Assembly: GCA_900549105.1 (NCBI GenBank)
Contig: URND01000002.1
Span: forward strand, 15,897 to 79,896
Reading direction: 5' to 3'
Length of the DNA stretch: 64,000 nucleotides
Source: an uncultured Eubacteriales bacterium
Lineage (GTDB): Bacteria > Bacillota > Clostridia > Lachnospirales > Lachnospiraceae
The position numbers and the translations under genes are program-made. Below are positions 52,265 to 60,998 of this stretch, piece by piece (the stretch's first letter is position 1; each line of letters begins with the position of its first letter). The notes beneath the pieces are model-generated. The model searched no databases. It was not told the DNA's origin and worked only from the letters and a program-made list of their open reading frames with translations.

Positions 52265-52312
52265 GGGGCAAGAAATCTGATGGTAGACAAAGATTTCTTG
52301 CCCCGATTTTTT
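52265..52312 (+). terminator. Strong intrinsic terminator
   Basis: GGGGCAAGAAATCT (52265-52278) pairs perfectly with AGATTTCTTGCCCC (52291-52304), followed by GATTTTTT. Confidence 0.95.
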
Positions 52313-52425
52313 AATCTATGCTATACTGTTACAATAAAATGCAGAGTGACAATTTTGTCACGGAAGGATTCACGGGAGAGTCATGTTGCTCATTTATACT
52401 AAAAGAAAGTAAGGAGGAATGTGAC

Positions 52426-53127
52426 ATGGAAATATTGAGATGTGAAAATCTGACAAAAATATACGGCACGGAGAATACGGAAATCCGGGCCCTTGACAAT
52501 GTGTCCTTTTCCGTGGAAAAGGGAGAGTTTGTTTCGATTGTGGGGCCTTCGGGCAGCGGAAAATCAACGCTTCTGCACATTTTGGGCGGTGTGGACCGTC
52601 CGACTTCCGGAAAGGTGTTTATAAATGGGACGGATATCCACGGGCTTGGTGAGGATAAGCTGGCAATTTTCAGGCGTCGTCAGATTGGATTGATTTATCA
52701 GTTTTATAACCTGCTGCCGGTACTCAATGTGGATGAAAATATCGCCCTTCCCCATTTGCTGGACGGCCGTAAGCTGGATAAACAGCGGTTGGATGATATT
52801 GTGGAGCGTATGGGACTGGCTGACCGGAGAAATAATCTTCCGAGTCAGCTCTCCGGAGGACAGCAGCAGAGGGTTTCCATCGGAAGAGCCCTATTCAATC
52901 ATCCAACGATTATCCTGGCGGATGAGCCGACGGGAAATCTGGACAGGCATACCGGTGCTGAAATTATTCATCTTTTAAGGGAATCCAATCGAAGCCAGAA
53001 GCAGACGCTGCTGCTCATTACCCATGATGAAAGTATCGCCCTGCAGGCGGACCGGATGCTTTATATTGAGGATGGAAAAATCACCAGGGATGAGCGTATC
53101 CGCGTACTGGGAGGTGGAACCTTATGA
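52426..53127 (+). CDS. ABC transporter ATP-binding protein (BceA/MacB type)
   Basis: 233 aa. Walker A GPSGSGKST, Q-loop LIYQFYNLLP, signature LSGGQQQRV, Walker B IILADEPTGNLD and switch LLITHDE. The compact length and the Q-loop F-Y-N-L-L match the LolD/BceA/MacB group. The ATG at 52426 follows AAGGAGG; the frame extends to 52318 without support. Its stop overlaps the permease start by four bases. It works with the long FtsX-type permease. Confidence 0.95.
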   Translation: MEILRCENLTKIYGTENTEIRALDNVSFSVEKGEFVSIVGPSGSGKSTLLHILGGVDRPTSGKVFINGTDIHGLGEDKLAIFRRRQIGLIYQFYNLLPVLNVDENIALPHLLDGRKLDKQRLDDIVERMGLADRRNNLPSQLSGGQQQRVSIGRALFNHPTIILADEPTGNLDRHTGAEIIHLLRESNRSQKQTLLLITHDESIALQADRMLYIEDGKITRDERIRVLGGGTL

Positions 53128-55913
53128 AAAATCATGTGGTGCATTATGTGACCTTCCAATATATGAAGCGGAACCACAAGCGGACAGTAACTGCTTTTTT
53201 TGGAATTGTTTTTATGGTGCTTTTAATGACCTGTGTGTTTGTGGGAAAGGATACGGGGATTGCCTATCTCGAAGATATGGGAGCAGCAAGGGACGGAAAA
53301 TGGCATGCCAGTATTTACGATATTAACAGCGAGGAACTTTCGGAAATCGAGTCGATGGAACATGTATCTGATCTGGCGATTTCAAAAAGTATGGGGCTGA
53401 CTGCCTTTAACCTGTCGGGAAATCCGGAAAAGCCTTATCTTAATATCCGGGCATACTCGGAGAAATGCTTTGACTGGATGAATATTGAACTTTCAGAAGG
53501 CCGTTTTCCAACGGAAACAAATGAGATTATTCTCAGTGAAAGTGTGCGGGAGGACGGTTCTTCTGTTAAAATCGGCGATGAAATTTCGGCGGAATATCTT
53601 ACCCGGAGCATCACGGGGCTTGTTGAGGGCGTCGAATCCGTATTTCCTTTTCAGGATATTACAGTGAAATACGGGGAATCTGTAGAGATACCGAAGGATT
53701 TTCCTTATTATGCGGAGAATGACAGCTTCAGGGAAGATATCAATTATACGGGAGAAAAGCAGAATTACCGGATTGTCGGTTTTATGAAAACTCCCGGATT
53801 TGAAAGCGGGGGTTCGGCCTGCTATGAAGCGGTGACCTGGATCAGCCCGGAAATTGCAGCGGAAAACGGCGGCTTGTTTAATGTTTCTTTAATGTTTGAT
53901 TTGGAAGATTCGATGACGGCTCCTTCCAGGGAATTGAGAAAATACTCCGAAAACAAAACCGTCGCATTTAATGATTATGTGCTGGCCTTTTCGGGAAATT
54001 CTTCCGATTCCACGATAAATATTATCGTGCAGGCTATGACGCTTTTCTTTTTAACGGTTATTATAATAGCCTCAATCATTTTGATTTATAATCTTTTCAA
54101 TATGTCTTTTGAGGAACGGGGCCGTTATCTCGGAATGCTCTGCTCTGTCGGGGCTACGGGGCGGCAGAAGCGAAGCAGCGTTTATTTTGAAGCCTTTTTT
54201 CTGCTTTTACTGGCATTGCCGGCAGGTTTTTTACTTGGACTGGCTGTTGTGCAGGGCGGTATGATGATGCTTCAGCCATTTGTCGGAAAAATTTGGGGGA
54301 TTTACGGCAGAATTCAGGATGTGCCGGTAACCTTAAATATTTTGCCGGAGAGAGTTTTTTGCGTGATGGTTGTCAGCATAGCCACAGTGTTTGTATCGGC
54401 TTATCTTCCGGCGCGTAAGATCAGCAAAATCGGTCCGATTGAATGTATACGTGGAAATGAACAGCAGCCGAAAAAGCTCCATTCTATGGATATGCGTCTC
54501 ATTCGGCGGCGCGGTGTGGAAGCTATGTTAGCCCGGAATTCGCTGCGGGTTCAGCGCAGAAAGACGCGGGGAATTGTGCGTTCTATCGTTGTATTTGCGG
54601 TGATTCTTGTCGTAACCTCTTTTGGAGTTCAAAATGTGACCCGGATTGTATCCTATCGCATGCAGGATGATTCATCGCTCAATTACAAGTCGGATGACTG
54701 GGATTATATATTTGGAACGATGAACGGCGATTTTGTGGATTATGAGGCGGTAAAGGAGCAGATTCAGGCGGACGAAGGCGTGGAAGCGGTCTGCGAATGG
54801 GGAACGGGCACTTTTATCGGCACTGTTCCAAATGAAGTATTCAGCTGGGAATATTGGCAGGCCCTTCACAAAGTGTTTAATCTGTATTATCATAGAGAAT
54901 TGACAGATGAAGAATTTAATGAACATTTTTCCGGAGGAAGAGGGCTGCTGAATGTGGTTGCCGTGAATGATGAAATGTTCAGTCAAATTGCGGAGGCGGC
55001 AGATGTTGATGAAAACATCATCCGGGATGCGGAGTATCCGGCCATTGTGGCGCAGGACGGCGAAGTTTCAACGGAAAACTGGAGAGTCGGCGGCATGGAT
55101 GCGGAAAGATATCAGTTTTATCAAATTGAGCGGATGACAGATTTGGAAAAAGGAGAAATCATTCCGATAACGCTTTATTGCCCGGATGAAAAGAAGAATG
55201 AGGATTTTCCGTTGACGGTATCAGGGTATGCGTCAAATGAGCAGCTTGAAATGTTTCAGTTCCATTCGGAGCAGATGTGGGTCATAATTCGGATGGATAC
55301 GGGCGAGGCCATGAATGAGATTTTGATGTCATCGGATGTTAACGATGATAATTATCAGGCTATACAGAAGCACCTTATGATAAAAATGAATGGTAAGGCC
55401 ACAGATCTTCCAGAGAAACTGCGGAATATGCCGGTAGTTGCAGGGGGAAAGTATTTCTTCATGGATGCCAATTATGCGAGAACTCTGGCGGATTCCTTGA
55501 ATTCGATGATTCGGATTTTACTTTACAGTTTTGTGATTTTAGCTTCGGCAATTTCCATGTTAAGCCTGCATAATTCCATCCGGGGAAGAATTCTTGGAAG
55601 GCGGCAGGAGTTTGCAATCTTGAAATCTATGGGAGCAACGAACGGCCAGATACGGAAGATGCTTTATTGTGAATGTGGGGCGATTATGGGCCGGAGTATT
55701 TTGTGGGCGGCGGCAATCGCTGTACCACTAATATTTTTGATTCGGGAATTTCTCATAAAAGTTTTAGGGTATATGAAAATTTCTTTTCCGTGGATTATGT
55801 GCGGGGCGGCTGTCATACTGGCAGCGGTTATTCTTTTAGCGATGACTCAGAGATGTTTTGCGCAAATGAATCAAAGAAATGTGGCGGAGGATATCCGGGA
55901 GGAAAGAGGATAG
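53124..55913 (+). CDS. FtsX-like ABC permease (long, two FtsX modules)
   Basis: 929 aa. One membrane helix near the N-terminus, a large extracytoplasmic loop (about 50-290), a cluster of helices (about 300-455) with NMSFEERGRYLGMLCSVGATG, then a second copy of helix, large loop (about 500-780) and helices (about 785-915) with NSIRGRILGRRQEFAILKSM. The doubled layout with big loops is that of BceB/MacB relatives that handle peptide antibiotics or export peptides. It is followed 5 bases later by the response regulator. Confidence 0.9.
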   Translation: MKNHVVHYVTFQYMKRNHKRTVTAFFGIVFMVLLMTCVFVGKDTGIAYLEDMGAARDGKWHASIYDINSEELSEIESMEHVSDLAISKSMGLTAFNLSGNPEKPYLNIRAYSEKCFDWMNIELSEGRFPTETNEIILSESVREDGSSVKIGDEISAEYLTRSITGLVEGVESVFPFQDITVKYGESVEIPKDFPYYAENDSFREDINYTGEKQNYRIVGFMKTPGFESGGSACYEAVTWISPEIAAENGGLFNVSLMFDLEDSMTAPSRELRKYSENKTVAFNDYVLAFSGNSSDSTINIIVQAMTLFFLTVIIIASIILIYNLFNMSFEERGRYLGMLCSVGATGRQKRSSVYFEAFFLLLLALPAGFLLGLAVVQGGMMMLQPFVGKIWGIYGRIQDVPVTLNILPERVFCVMVVSIATVFVSAYLPARKISKIGPIECIRGNEQQPKKLHSMDMRLIRRRGVEAMLARNSLRVQRRKTRGIVRSIVVFAVILVVTSFGVQNVTRIVSYRMQDDSSLNYKSDDWDYIFGTMNGDFVDYEAVKEQIQADEGVEAVCEWGTGTFIGTVPNEVFSWEYWQALHKVFNLYYHRELTDEEFNEHFSGGRGLLNVVAVNDEMFSQIAEAADVDENIIRDAEYPAIVAQDGEVSTENWRVGGMDAERYQFYQIERMTDLEKGEIIPITLYCPDEKKNEDFPLTVSGYASNEQLEMFQFHSEQMWVIIRMDTGEAMNEILMSSDVNDDNYQAIQKHLMIKMNGKATDLPEKLRNMPVVAGGKYFFMDANYARTLADSLNSMIRILLYSFVILASAISMLSLHNSIRGRILGRRQEFAILKSMGATNGQIRKMLYCECGAIMGRSILWAAAIAVPLIFLIREFLIKVLGYMKISFPWIMCGAAVILAAVILLAMTQRCFAQMNQRNVAEDIREERG

Positions 55914-55918
55914 AATTT

Positions 55919-56599
55919 ATGAAAGTTTTACTTGTCGAGGATGACGCGATCATTTCAGAGGGCTTGCAGTACTCTCTCAGACAGGAGGGATATGAGGTGG
56001 CGGCGGCGGCCACCCAGAAAGAGGCATTGGCGCTGATTCAATCAGAAAGGGTTTGGGATTTCTGTCTGTTGGATGTCATGCTTCCGGATGGCGACGGCTT
56101 TGCCCTCTGCCGGGAGATACGGAAAAATAGTCAGACGCCGATTTTGTTTATCACAGCCTGTGATGATGAAGTTCATACGGTGATGGCTTTAGAGCAAGGG
56201 GCCGATGATTATATTACTAAGCCATTCCGTATTCGGGAGTTGATGGCCCGGATGAAAGCGATTCTTCGCCGCACGGGGCAGAAAGAACGGATGGATGGGG
56301 CTGTCAGTATCGTGGGAAGGAATCAGGTAAATCTGCAGACCGGGAAAATATATTGCGGCAATGAGGAAGTGATTCTCACGGCCATGGAATATAAGCTGCT
56401 GTTGATTTTTCTGAATCACCGGGGACAGACATTGACCCGTCAGCAGATTTTAAATAACATCTGGGATGATGTGGGAGACTATGTCAATGATAATACACTC
56501 AGCGTTTATATCAAGCGGCTTCGGAAAAAACTGGGGGACAGCCCGGAAGGCCAAATCATAAAAACGGTGAGAGGCACTGGATACCGAATGGAAAAATAG
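55919..56599 (+). CDS. OmpR family response regulator
   Basis: 226 aa. Receiver: LVEDDAIISEG (acid pair), phospho-acceptor Asp in FCLLDVMLPDGDGF, Thr in ILFITACDDE and Lys in DDYITKPFRIREL. The C-terminal winged helix has LTAMEYKLLLIFLNHRGQTL and YVNDNTLSVYIKRLRKKLGD and ends RGTGYRME. The ATG at 55919 follows GGAAAGAGGA. Together with the kinase and the ABC genes upstream this is a resistance-type operon, in which the transporter often senses flux for the kinase. Confidence 0.95.
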   Translation: MKVLLVEDDAIISEGLQYSLRQEGYEVAAAATQKEALALIQSERVWDFCLLDVMLPDGDGFALCREIRKNSQTPILFITACDDEVHTVMALEQGADDYITKPFRIRELMARMKAILRRTGQKERMDGAVSIVGRNQVNLQTGKIYCGNEEVILTAMEYKLLLIFLNHRGQTLTRQQILNNIWDDVGDYVNDNTLSVYIKRLRKKLGDSPEGQIIKTVRGTGYRMEK

Positions 56600-56614
56600 T
56601 AGGAGGTTAAGAAA

Positions 56615-57544
56615 GTGTCGGAGAGGATTTTTATGGCCCTGCTTGTCGGGGCCTTTTTCCTGATGGCGGCTGTTTTTCTTTATCAGAGAAAAAAGCGGGA
56701 AAAACAAATTGAAGAATTGATTATGTATCTGATGCGTATTCAGGACAGTCCTGAACTGCCGGAATGGACCAGTTACCGGGAGGGGCAGCTTGGCATTTTG
56801 CAGAGCGAGATTTATAAATTGGTGATGCTTCTACATGAAAAATCCAGCCAGGCGGTAAAAGAGCGGGAATATCTTTCCAAGATGCTCTCGGACATTTCCC
56901 ATCAGATAAAAACGCCGCTGACATCCATTACGATTATGGCAGATTTGTTGAGAGAGCCGGATCTGCCGGAGGAAAAGCGGATAGAGTTTGCCGGGAAAAT
57001 TGACCAGCAAGTGAGCCGGATGACCTGGCTTGTGCGGAATCTGCTGACTCTCTCCCAGTTGGAGGCCGATATGCTGAAGCTGAAAAAAGAAGATGTGGAA
57101 GTAAAAAAGCTGGTTCAGCGGGCGGCGGAGCCTCTGAGGCTCATGGCGGATGTGAAAAATGTGGAGATATCCTTTGAGATTGATGAGGACATCCATTTAA
57201 TATGCGATGAACATTGGACGGTGGAGGCCGTCTCCAATATAATAAAAAATTGTCTGGAACATACGCCGGAGGGCGGCCGGGTGACCATCCGCGGCGAAGA
57301 AAACAATTTTTCTGCCAATATCTATATTAGTGATAATGGCGAGGGCATCGAAAAAGAAGACATTGCCCATATTTTCGAACGCTTCTACAAAGGGAAAAAT
57401 GCGTCAGAAAACAGTGTTGGGATTGGCCTGGCCCTATCGCGGCAGATTATGGTGCAGCAAAACGGGACAATCGATGTAAAAAGCGAACCGGGAGTCGGAA
57501 CAGAATTTCATTTGAAGTGGTATACCTTATCGCGCGGAGCCTGA
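56615..57544 (+). CDS. Histidine kinase, C-terminus ended by palindromic element copy C
   Basis: 309 aa with one N-terminal membrane segment (about 5-24) and no large sensor loop, as in intramembrane-sensing kinases. The H-box is LSDISHQIKTPLTS, the N-box IIKNCLEHTPEGG, the G1 box ISDNGEGIEKED and the G2 region NSVGIGLALSRQ. After WY at codon 303, the last six residues (TLSRGA) and the TGA come from the repeat element. Removing the 72-bp element would put a TGA straight after codon 303. The tail replacement seems harmless since all catalytic boxes are upstream. Confidence 0.93.
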   Translation: MSERIFMALLVGAFFLMAAVFLYQRKKREKQIEELIMYLMRIQDSPELPEWTSYREGQLGILQSEIYKLVMLLHEKSSQAVKEREYLSKMLSDISHQIKTPLTSITIMADLLREPDLPEEKRIEFAGKIDQQVSRMTWLVRNLLTLSQLEADMLKLKKEDVEVKKLVQRAAEPLRLMADVKNVEISFEIDEDIHLICDEHWTVEAVSNIIKNCLEHTPEGGRVTIRGEENNFSANIYISDNGEGIEKEDIAHIFERFYKGKNASENSVGIGLALSRQIMVQQNGTIDVKSEPGVGTEFHLKWYTLSRGA

Positions 57545-57595
57545 CGAAGCGCGCCCATGCGAAGCATCTGACATACGGGGTGCCCGAATGGGTAT
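57524..57595 (-). repeat. 72-bp palindromic element, copy C (inverted)
   Basis: The reverse complement of this stretch matches copies A and B: it starts (on the minus strand) ATACCCATTCGGGCACC and ends CTCCGCGCGATAAGGT. In this orientation it adds six codons and a stop to the histidine kinase gene. It lies in the gap before the MFS gene. Confidence 0.95.
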
Positions 57596-57663
57596 TGATT
57601 CTTATCAAAAGATTGGTTAGAATTGAGTGGAAAGTAATCCGAATGAAAAAGAGGGAATATGTT

Positions 57664-58863
57664 ATGACAAAAGATAAGGCAAAACGGTTATTTTTAACAG
57701 CGATTATTTTGCTGACGGTGGCGCAGGGACTGAGTTCATCGGTTTTTTCTAATTATTTTAAAGAGGTCTATCAGATTAATTCGGTACAGCGGGGATTTCT
57801 GGAAATTCCGAGGGAAATGCCGGGTGTGCTGTGTGTTGTTGTTATATCTTTGCTCGGCAGCCTGGGTAATGTTTCAATGGCTTTTATTGCATATGGCTTG
57901 TCCTGCATTGGCCTGTTGGTTTTGGGCCTGCTCTCCCCATCCTACGGGTGGATGATGGTCTTTTTGTTTATCTCTTCGCTGGGCGAACATATGATGATGC
58001 CATTGAGGGACAGTATTGCCATTGATTTGTCTCAGGAAGGGAAGACGGGTACTTTTCTGGGCAAACTTAAAGGGCGGATGCTTCTGGCATCCATGATGAC
58101 ATCTGTGGCTGTGTTTATCGGCTTTCGTGCCGGTTTTTTCTGGTTTGGCAAAGGCGTGATTCCATCATTTTGCCTGGGGTTGGCCATCGCTGCCGTGGGA
58201 GCGGGATTTATCCTGAAACTGCGGAAAGAATGTCCGGAATTAAATGTACCGCAGCGTCATAAGCAGATTTCAGATAAAAAATCGAAACATTCATTTAAAA
58301 AGAAATATCTGCCCTACTATGTGGTGACGGCGGTTTATGGCTGTCAGAAACGGGTTCGGCTTGTGTTTGGGCCATGGATTATTATCGAGCTGCTGGCAAA
58401 GGGAGCGGATACCCTGGCCCTTCTCGGTATTGTTTCCCATTTTGCAGGAAGTCTTTTTGCGCCCCTCATTGGCCGATTTTTAGATAAATACGGTGTGAAA
58501 AAGGCCCTTGTGCTGGAGGGCTGCGGCATTGCGGTTATTTTTTCGTTTTCCGGATGGGTGGCCGGAAGTATTGCCGGAGCGCCTTTATTTGTCGCCTACC
58601 TGGTGTATGTTTTAATTAATTTGACGGATCATTTTAATACGGTGCATACATTTTTAATGAAAAAATTGGCGGATGACCCGGCGGATGTCATGGAAAATCT
58701 TTCCTTTGGGCTGAGTGTGGACCATGTGATTGCCGTCGTACTTTCCGGTATCCTTGGAATTATCTGGCAGGCGATGGGCCCCCAGTATGTTTTTTATATT
58801 GCGGCTGCAGCGTCCATGGTACAAGTTTGTGTTGCCGGATGGCTGAAAAAGATAGGAGAGTAG
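57664..58863 (+). CDS. MFS transporter
   Basis: 399 aa, about twelve membrane helices, split by a basic central loop (QRHKQISDKKSKHSFKKK). The helix 4-5 area MMMPLRDSIAIDLSQEGKTG resembles motif C/D regions of drug-type MFS. The start at 57664 has GAGGG 8 bases upstream; the longer frame beginning at 57517 runs through element copy C and was not used. It lies 4 bases before the glycosylase gene. No substrate is evident. Confidence 0.85.
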   Translation: MTKDKAKRLFLTAIILLTVAQGLSSSVFSNYFKEVYQINSVQRGFLEIPREMPGVLCVVVISLLGSLGNVSMAFIAYGLSCIGLLVLGLLSPSYGWMMVFLFISSLGEHMMMPLRDSIAIDLSQEGKTGTFLGKLKGRMLLASMMTSVAVFIGFRAGFFWFGKGVIPSFCLGLAIAAVGAGFILKLRKECPELNVPQRHKQISDKKSKHSFKKKYLPYYVVTAVYGCQKRVRLVFGPWIIIELLAKGADTLALLGIVSHFAGSLFAPLIGRFLDKYGVKKALVLEGCGIAVIFSFSGWVAGSIAGAPLFVAYLVYVLINLTDHFNTVHTFLMKKLADDPADVMENLSFGLSVDHVIAVVLSGILGIIWQAMGPQYVFYIAAAASMVQVCVAGWLKKIGE

Positions 58864-58866
58864 GGC

Positions 58867-59700
58867 ATGGAGGATAAATTCACGGTTAAAATGCAGATAG
58901 ATAATTTCAGCCTTCAGCAGATATGCCTGTCCGGCCAGTGTTTCCGCATGAAACAGGAAGATGAGGGTGCGGGGCGGTATAGCCTGATTGCCGGGGATAA
59001 ATATCTGGAAATTGAGCAGCAGGGAAATGAATGTACTTTTTATTGTACTCCGGAAGTTTTTGAAAATTTCTGGAAAGACTATTTTGATTTGGATAGAGAC
59101 TATGCGGATTGCATTGCACAGATTAATCCGAGGGATACCTATCTGGTGAATGCGGCGGCCTTTGGTTCCGGCATACGGATTTTGCGGCAGGATTTATGGG
59201 AAATGATAGTCACCTTTCTGATTTCTCAGCAGAATAATATCGTGAGAATTCGCAGGTGTATACAAAATATCTGTGAGGCTTACGGGGAAGAAAAGCTGGA
59301 TAGCTGGGGAAGAGTTTATTATGGATTTCCAAAGCCGGAAGCCCTGGCCGGATTGGATGAGGATGCCTTGAAAGTCTGTAATCTGGGATATCGCAGTAAA
59401 TATGTGGTTCGGGCTGCGAGAAGCGTTGTTTCCGGGAGAATCGATTTGGAAGCAGTGAAGCAAATGTCCTATAAAAAGGCAAGAGAAGAACTTTTGGGAC
59501 TCTTCGGTGTGGGTGAAAAGGTAGCGGATTGTATCTGCCTGTTTGCGCTGCATCATTTGCAGGCATTTCCGATGGATACCCATATGATTCAGGCATTGGA
59601 TACCCACTATAAAAGGGGATTTCCGAATCGGAGATATAAAGATATTAAGGGCATTATGCAGCAATATATATTTTATTTTGAATTATTCGGGAACAAATAG
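58867..59700 (+). CDS. 8-oxoguanine DNA glycosylase (OGG/AlkA-like, HhH-GPD)
   Basis: 277 aa. Removes oxidised guanine. The HhH-GPD core has LFGVGEKVADCICLFALHHL, with the Lys that forms the Schiff base in OGG1 at the expected place, and MDTHMIQALDT with the catalytic Asp. The N-terminal beta domain (about 1-110) and FLISQQNNIVRIRRCIQNIC are typical of OGG1. Lys presence suggests a bifunctional glycosylase/lyase. It may share a transcript with the MFS gene just upstream (3-base gap). Endonuclease III lies 3 kb downstream, so two base-excision genes are in this region. Confidence 0.92.
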   Translation: MEDKFTVKMQIDNFSLQQICLSGQCFRMKQEDEGAGRYSLIAGDKYLEIEQQGNECTFYCTPEVFENFWKDYFDLDRDYADCIAQINPRDTYLVNAAAFGSGIRILRQDLWEMIVTFLISQQNNIVRIRRCIQNICEAYGEEKLDSWGRVYYGFPKPEALAGLDEDALKVCNLGYRSKYVVRAARSVVSGRIDLEAVKQMSYKKAREELLGLFGVGEKVADCICLFALHHLQAFPMDTHMIQALDTHYKRGFPNRRYKDIKGIMQQYIFYFELFGNK

Positions 59701-59792
59701 GTATACTCAGGAGCCAAACCAATGGAAGGCCCGGCGCCTGAGCGTCTGTTTTATTTGCTGCACAAATTCTGCCGGAGTGAGACTATAAATGA

Positions 59793-60227
59793 CTAGAGAT
59801 AACAGCGCAAATCCCGGCGCAGAGTTTCCTCGATGGAAATCAGCCGTTTGCAAATATCCTTTGAGGTATTATCTGCGGCGGCATATTGATTCATATATTT
59901 GTAGAGGGATTTGATGCCCATATTGCAGCCGTCGGTTATCAGGTCTGCGATTGTGGCGTCGCTTTTATCCATTCCCATTTTCATGGTGGTCTTCAGCCAG
60001 GACATGCTCTTGGCCATCGGCGCGGGTTCCTGGTCTTTACTTCCCTGTTTAATGAGAAGTGTGTGGATTTCATTTCCGAGTTTTTCATGATGCTCTTTCG
60101 TTTCGGACAATAATTGTTTTAATTTGGGTTCTTCGGTTTTATCGAGTATTTCATCGATGGATGACACGGCCATTTTTGTGCCCGAGTCACATTCTTTTAG
60201 TAAGCATAACGTATCTTTATTTGTCAT
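59793..60227 (-). CDS. Ferritin-like helical protein (DUF2383/PA2169-like)
   Basis: 144 aa, helical, probably a four-helix bundle. The segments MAVSSIDEILDKTEEPKLKQ and LLSETKEHHEKLGNEIHTLL carry the E/H pattern seen in PA2169-type DUF2383 proteins, but the metal ligand set is incomplete and the match is moderate. AGGAGG lies upstream of the start. It converges with the glycosylase and is divergent from the TetR gene; the palindromic TetR operator between them might act on it too. Confidence 0.7.
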   Translation of the reverse strand: MTNKDTLCLLKECDSGTKMAVSSIDEILDKTEEPKLKQLLSETKEHHEKLGNEIHTLLIKQGSKDQEPAPMAKSMSWLKTTMKMGMDKSDATIADLITDGCNMGIKSLYKYMNQYAAADNTSKDICKRLISIEETLRRDLRCYL

Positions 60228-60299
60228 GAAATAGCCTCCTATAGATATTTTTGTTTTTCATGTTTTAGTTTTTGACGATTTGTCCAAAAATATTCCTGC

Positions 60300-60350
60300 T
60301 TGACAAAACGACATAAATGTCGCATAATAAATAAAACGACATATATGTCG
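60300..60350 (+). promoter_or_regulatory. TetR promoter with twin CGACAT-N2-ATGTCG operators
   Basis: TTGACA (60300-60305), 17-base spacer, CATAAT (60323-60328). The palindrome CGACATAAATGTCG (60309-60322) fills the spacer, and CGACATATATGTCG (60337-60350) lies 28 bp downstream, straddling the expected transcript start. Both arms are perfect 6-bp inverted repeats (CGACAT/ATGTCG) with a 2-bp centre, so TetR binding would block RNA polymerase. Confidence 0.75.
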
Positions 60351-60416
60351 CAAAAAGAAGCAAGAGCACTATAAAAATGTGCGGATGGTGCAAAAATAAA
60401 TGGGTGATATAGAAAT

Positions 60417-60998
60417 ATGGGGCGTAAAGGAATTCAAACAAAAGCGTTGATAAAAAGTAAGGCATATCAGCTATTTGCAGATAGAGGTTTTTCAAAGATA
60501 ACTATGAAAGATATATGTGAAGCCTGTAATCTTAGCCGGGGTGGTCTTTATCGGCATTATGGAAGTACACAGGCGATTTTTGAAGAAATTTTAGATGGGG
60601 TTGCTGCTGAAACGAATGCCGTTGTTCAGGATGGAATTCAGGGTGGTGTTTCTGCTGTGGAACTTTTGGATAATTTGTTGGAGCGGCTGCGGCGAGAAAT
60701 GTTGGATAAAACACGGTCGTTGAGTTATGCCGTTTATGAGTATTCCTGTACCTGCAAAAGTGATTTTATGTTGAGGATGAATTATGAAGCAGAGCAGAAA
60801 TGGCAGTCATTGATTGTCTATGGTATTCGGCGCGGAGAGTTTCTGGTGGTGGATGCAAAAACAATGGCGGATATGATTTTATACGTGTATCAGGGCATCC
60901 GAATGTGGAGCCGGGTTATACCGATGGATGAGGAAACTGTTGGGAATATTATAAAAAAAATTCGAAAGGATTTGGTGATGGAAGATGATACAATTTGA
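60417..60998 (+). CDS. TetR family transcriptional regulator
   Basis: 193 aa. The N-terminal helix-turn-helix (about 10-55) has KAYQLFADRGFSKITMKDICEACNLSRGGLYRHYGS. The ligand domain follows. Two perfect palindromes cover its promoter, so it is very probably autorepressed. Its end overlaps the following acetyltransferase gene by 14 bases, so the two are coupled. Confidence 0.9.
   Translation: MGRKGIQTKALIKSKAYQLFADRGFSKITMKDICEACNLSRGGLYRHYGSTQAIFEEILDGVAAETNAVVQDGIQGGVSAVELLDNLLERLRREMLDKTRSLSYAVYEYSCTCKSDFMLRMNYEAEQKWQSLIVYGIRRGEFLVVDAKTMADMILYVYQGIRMWSRVIPMDEETVGNIIKKIRKDLVMEDDTI

Noticed and set aside
29821..57595. Reading the 72-bp copies as part of a CRISPR or an insertion sequence
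   Set aside because: Only three dispersed copies, no spacers, no transposase and no large inverted ends; they fit a small palindromic element.
57517..57663. Long N-terminal extension of the MFS gene
   Set aside because: It runs through the repeat element and has no ribosome site; the ATG at 57664 has GAGGG at the right distance.
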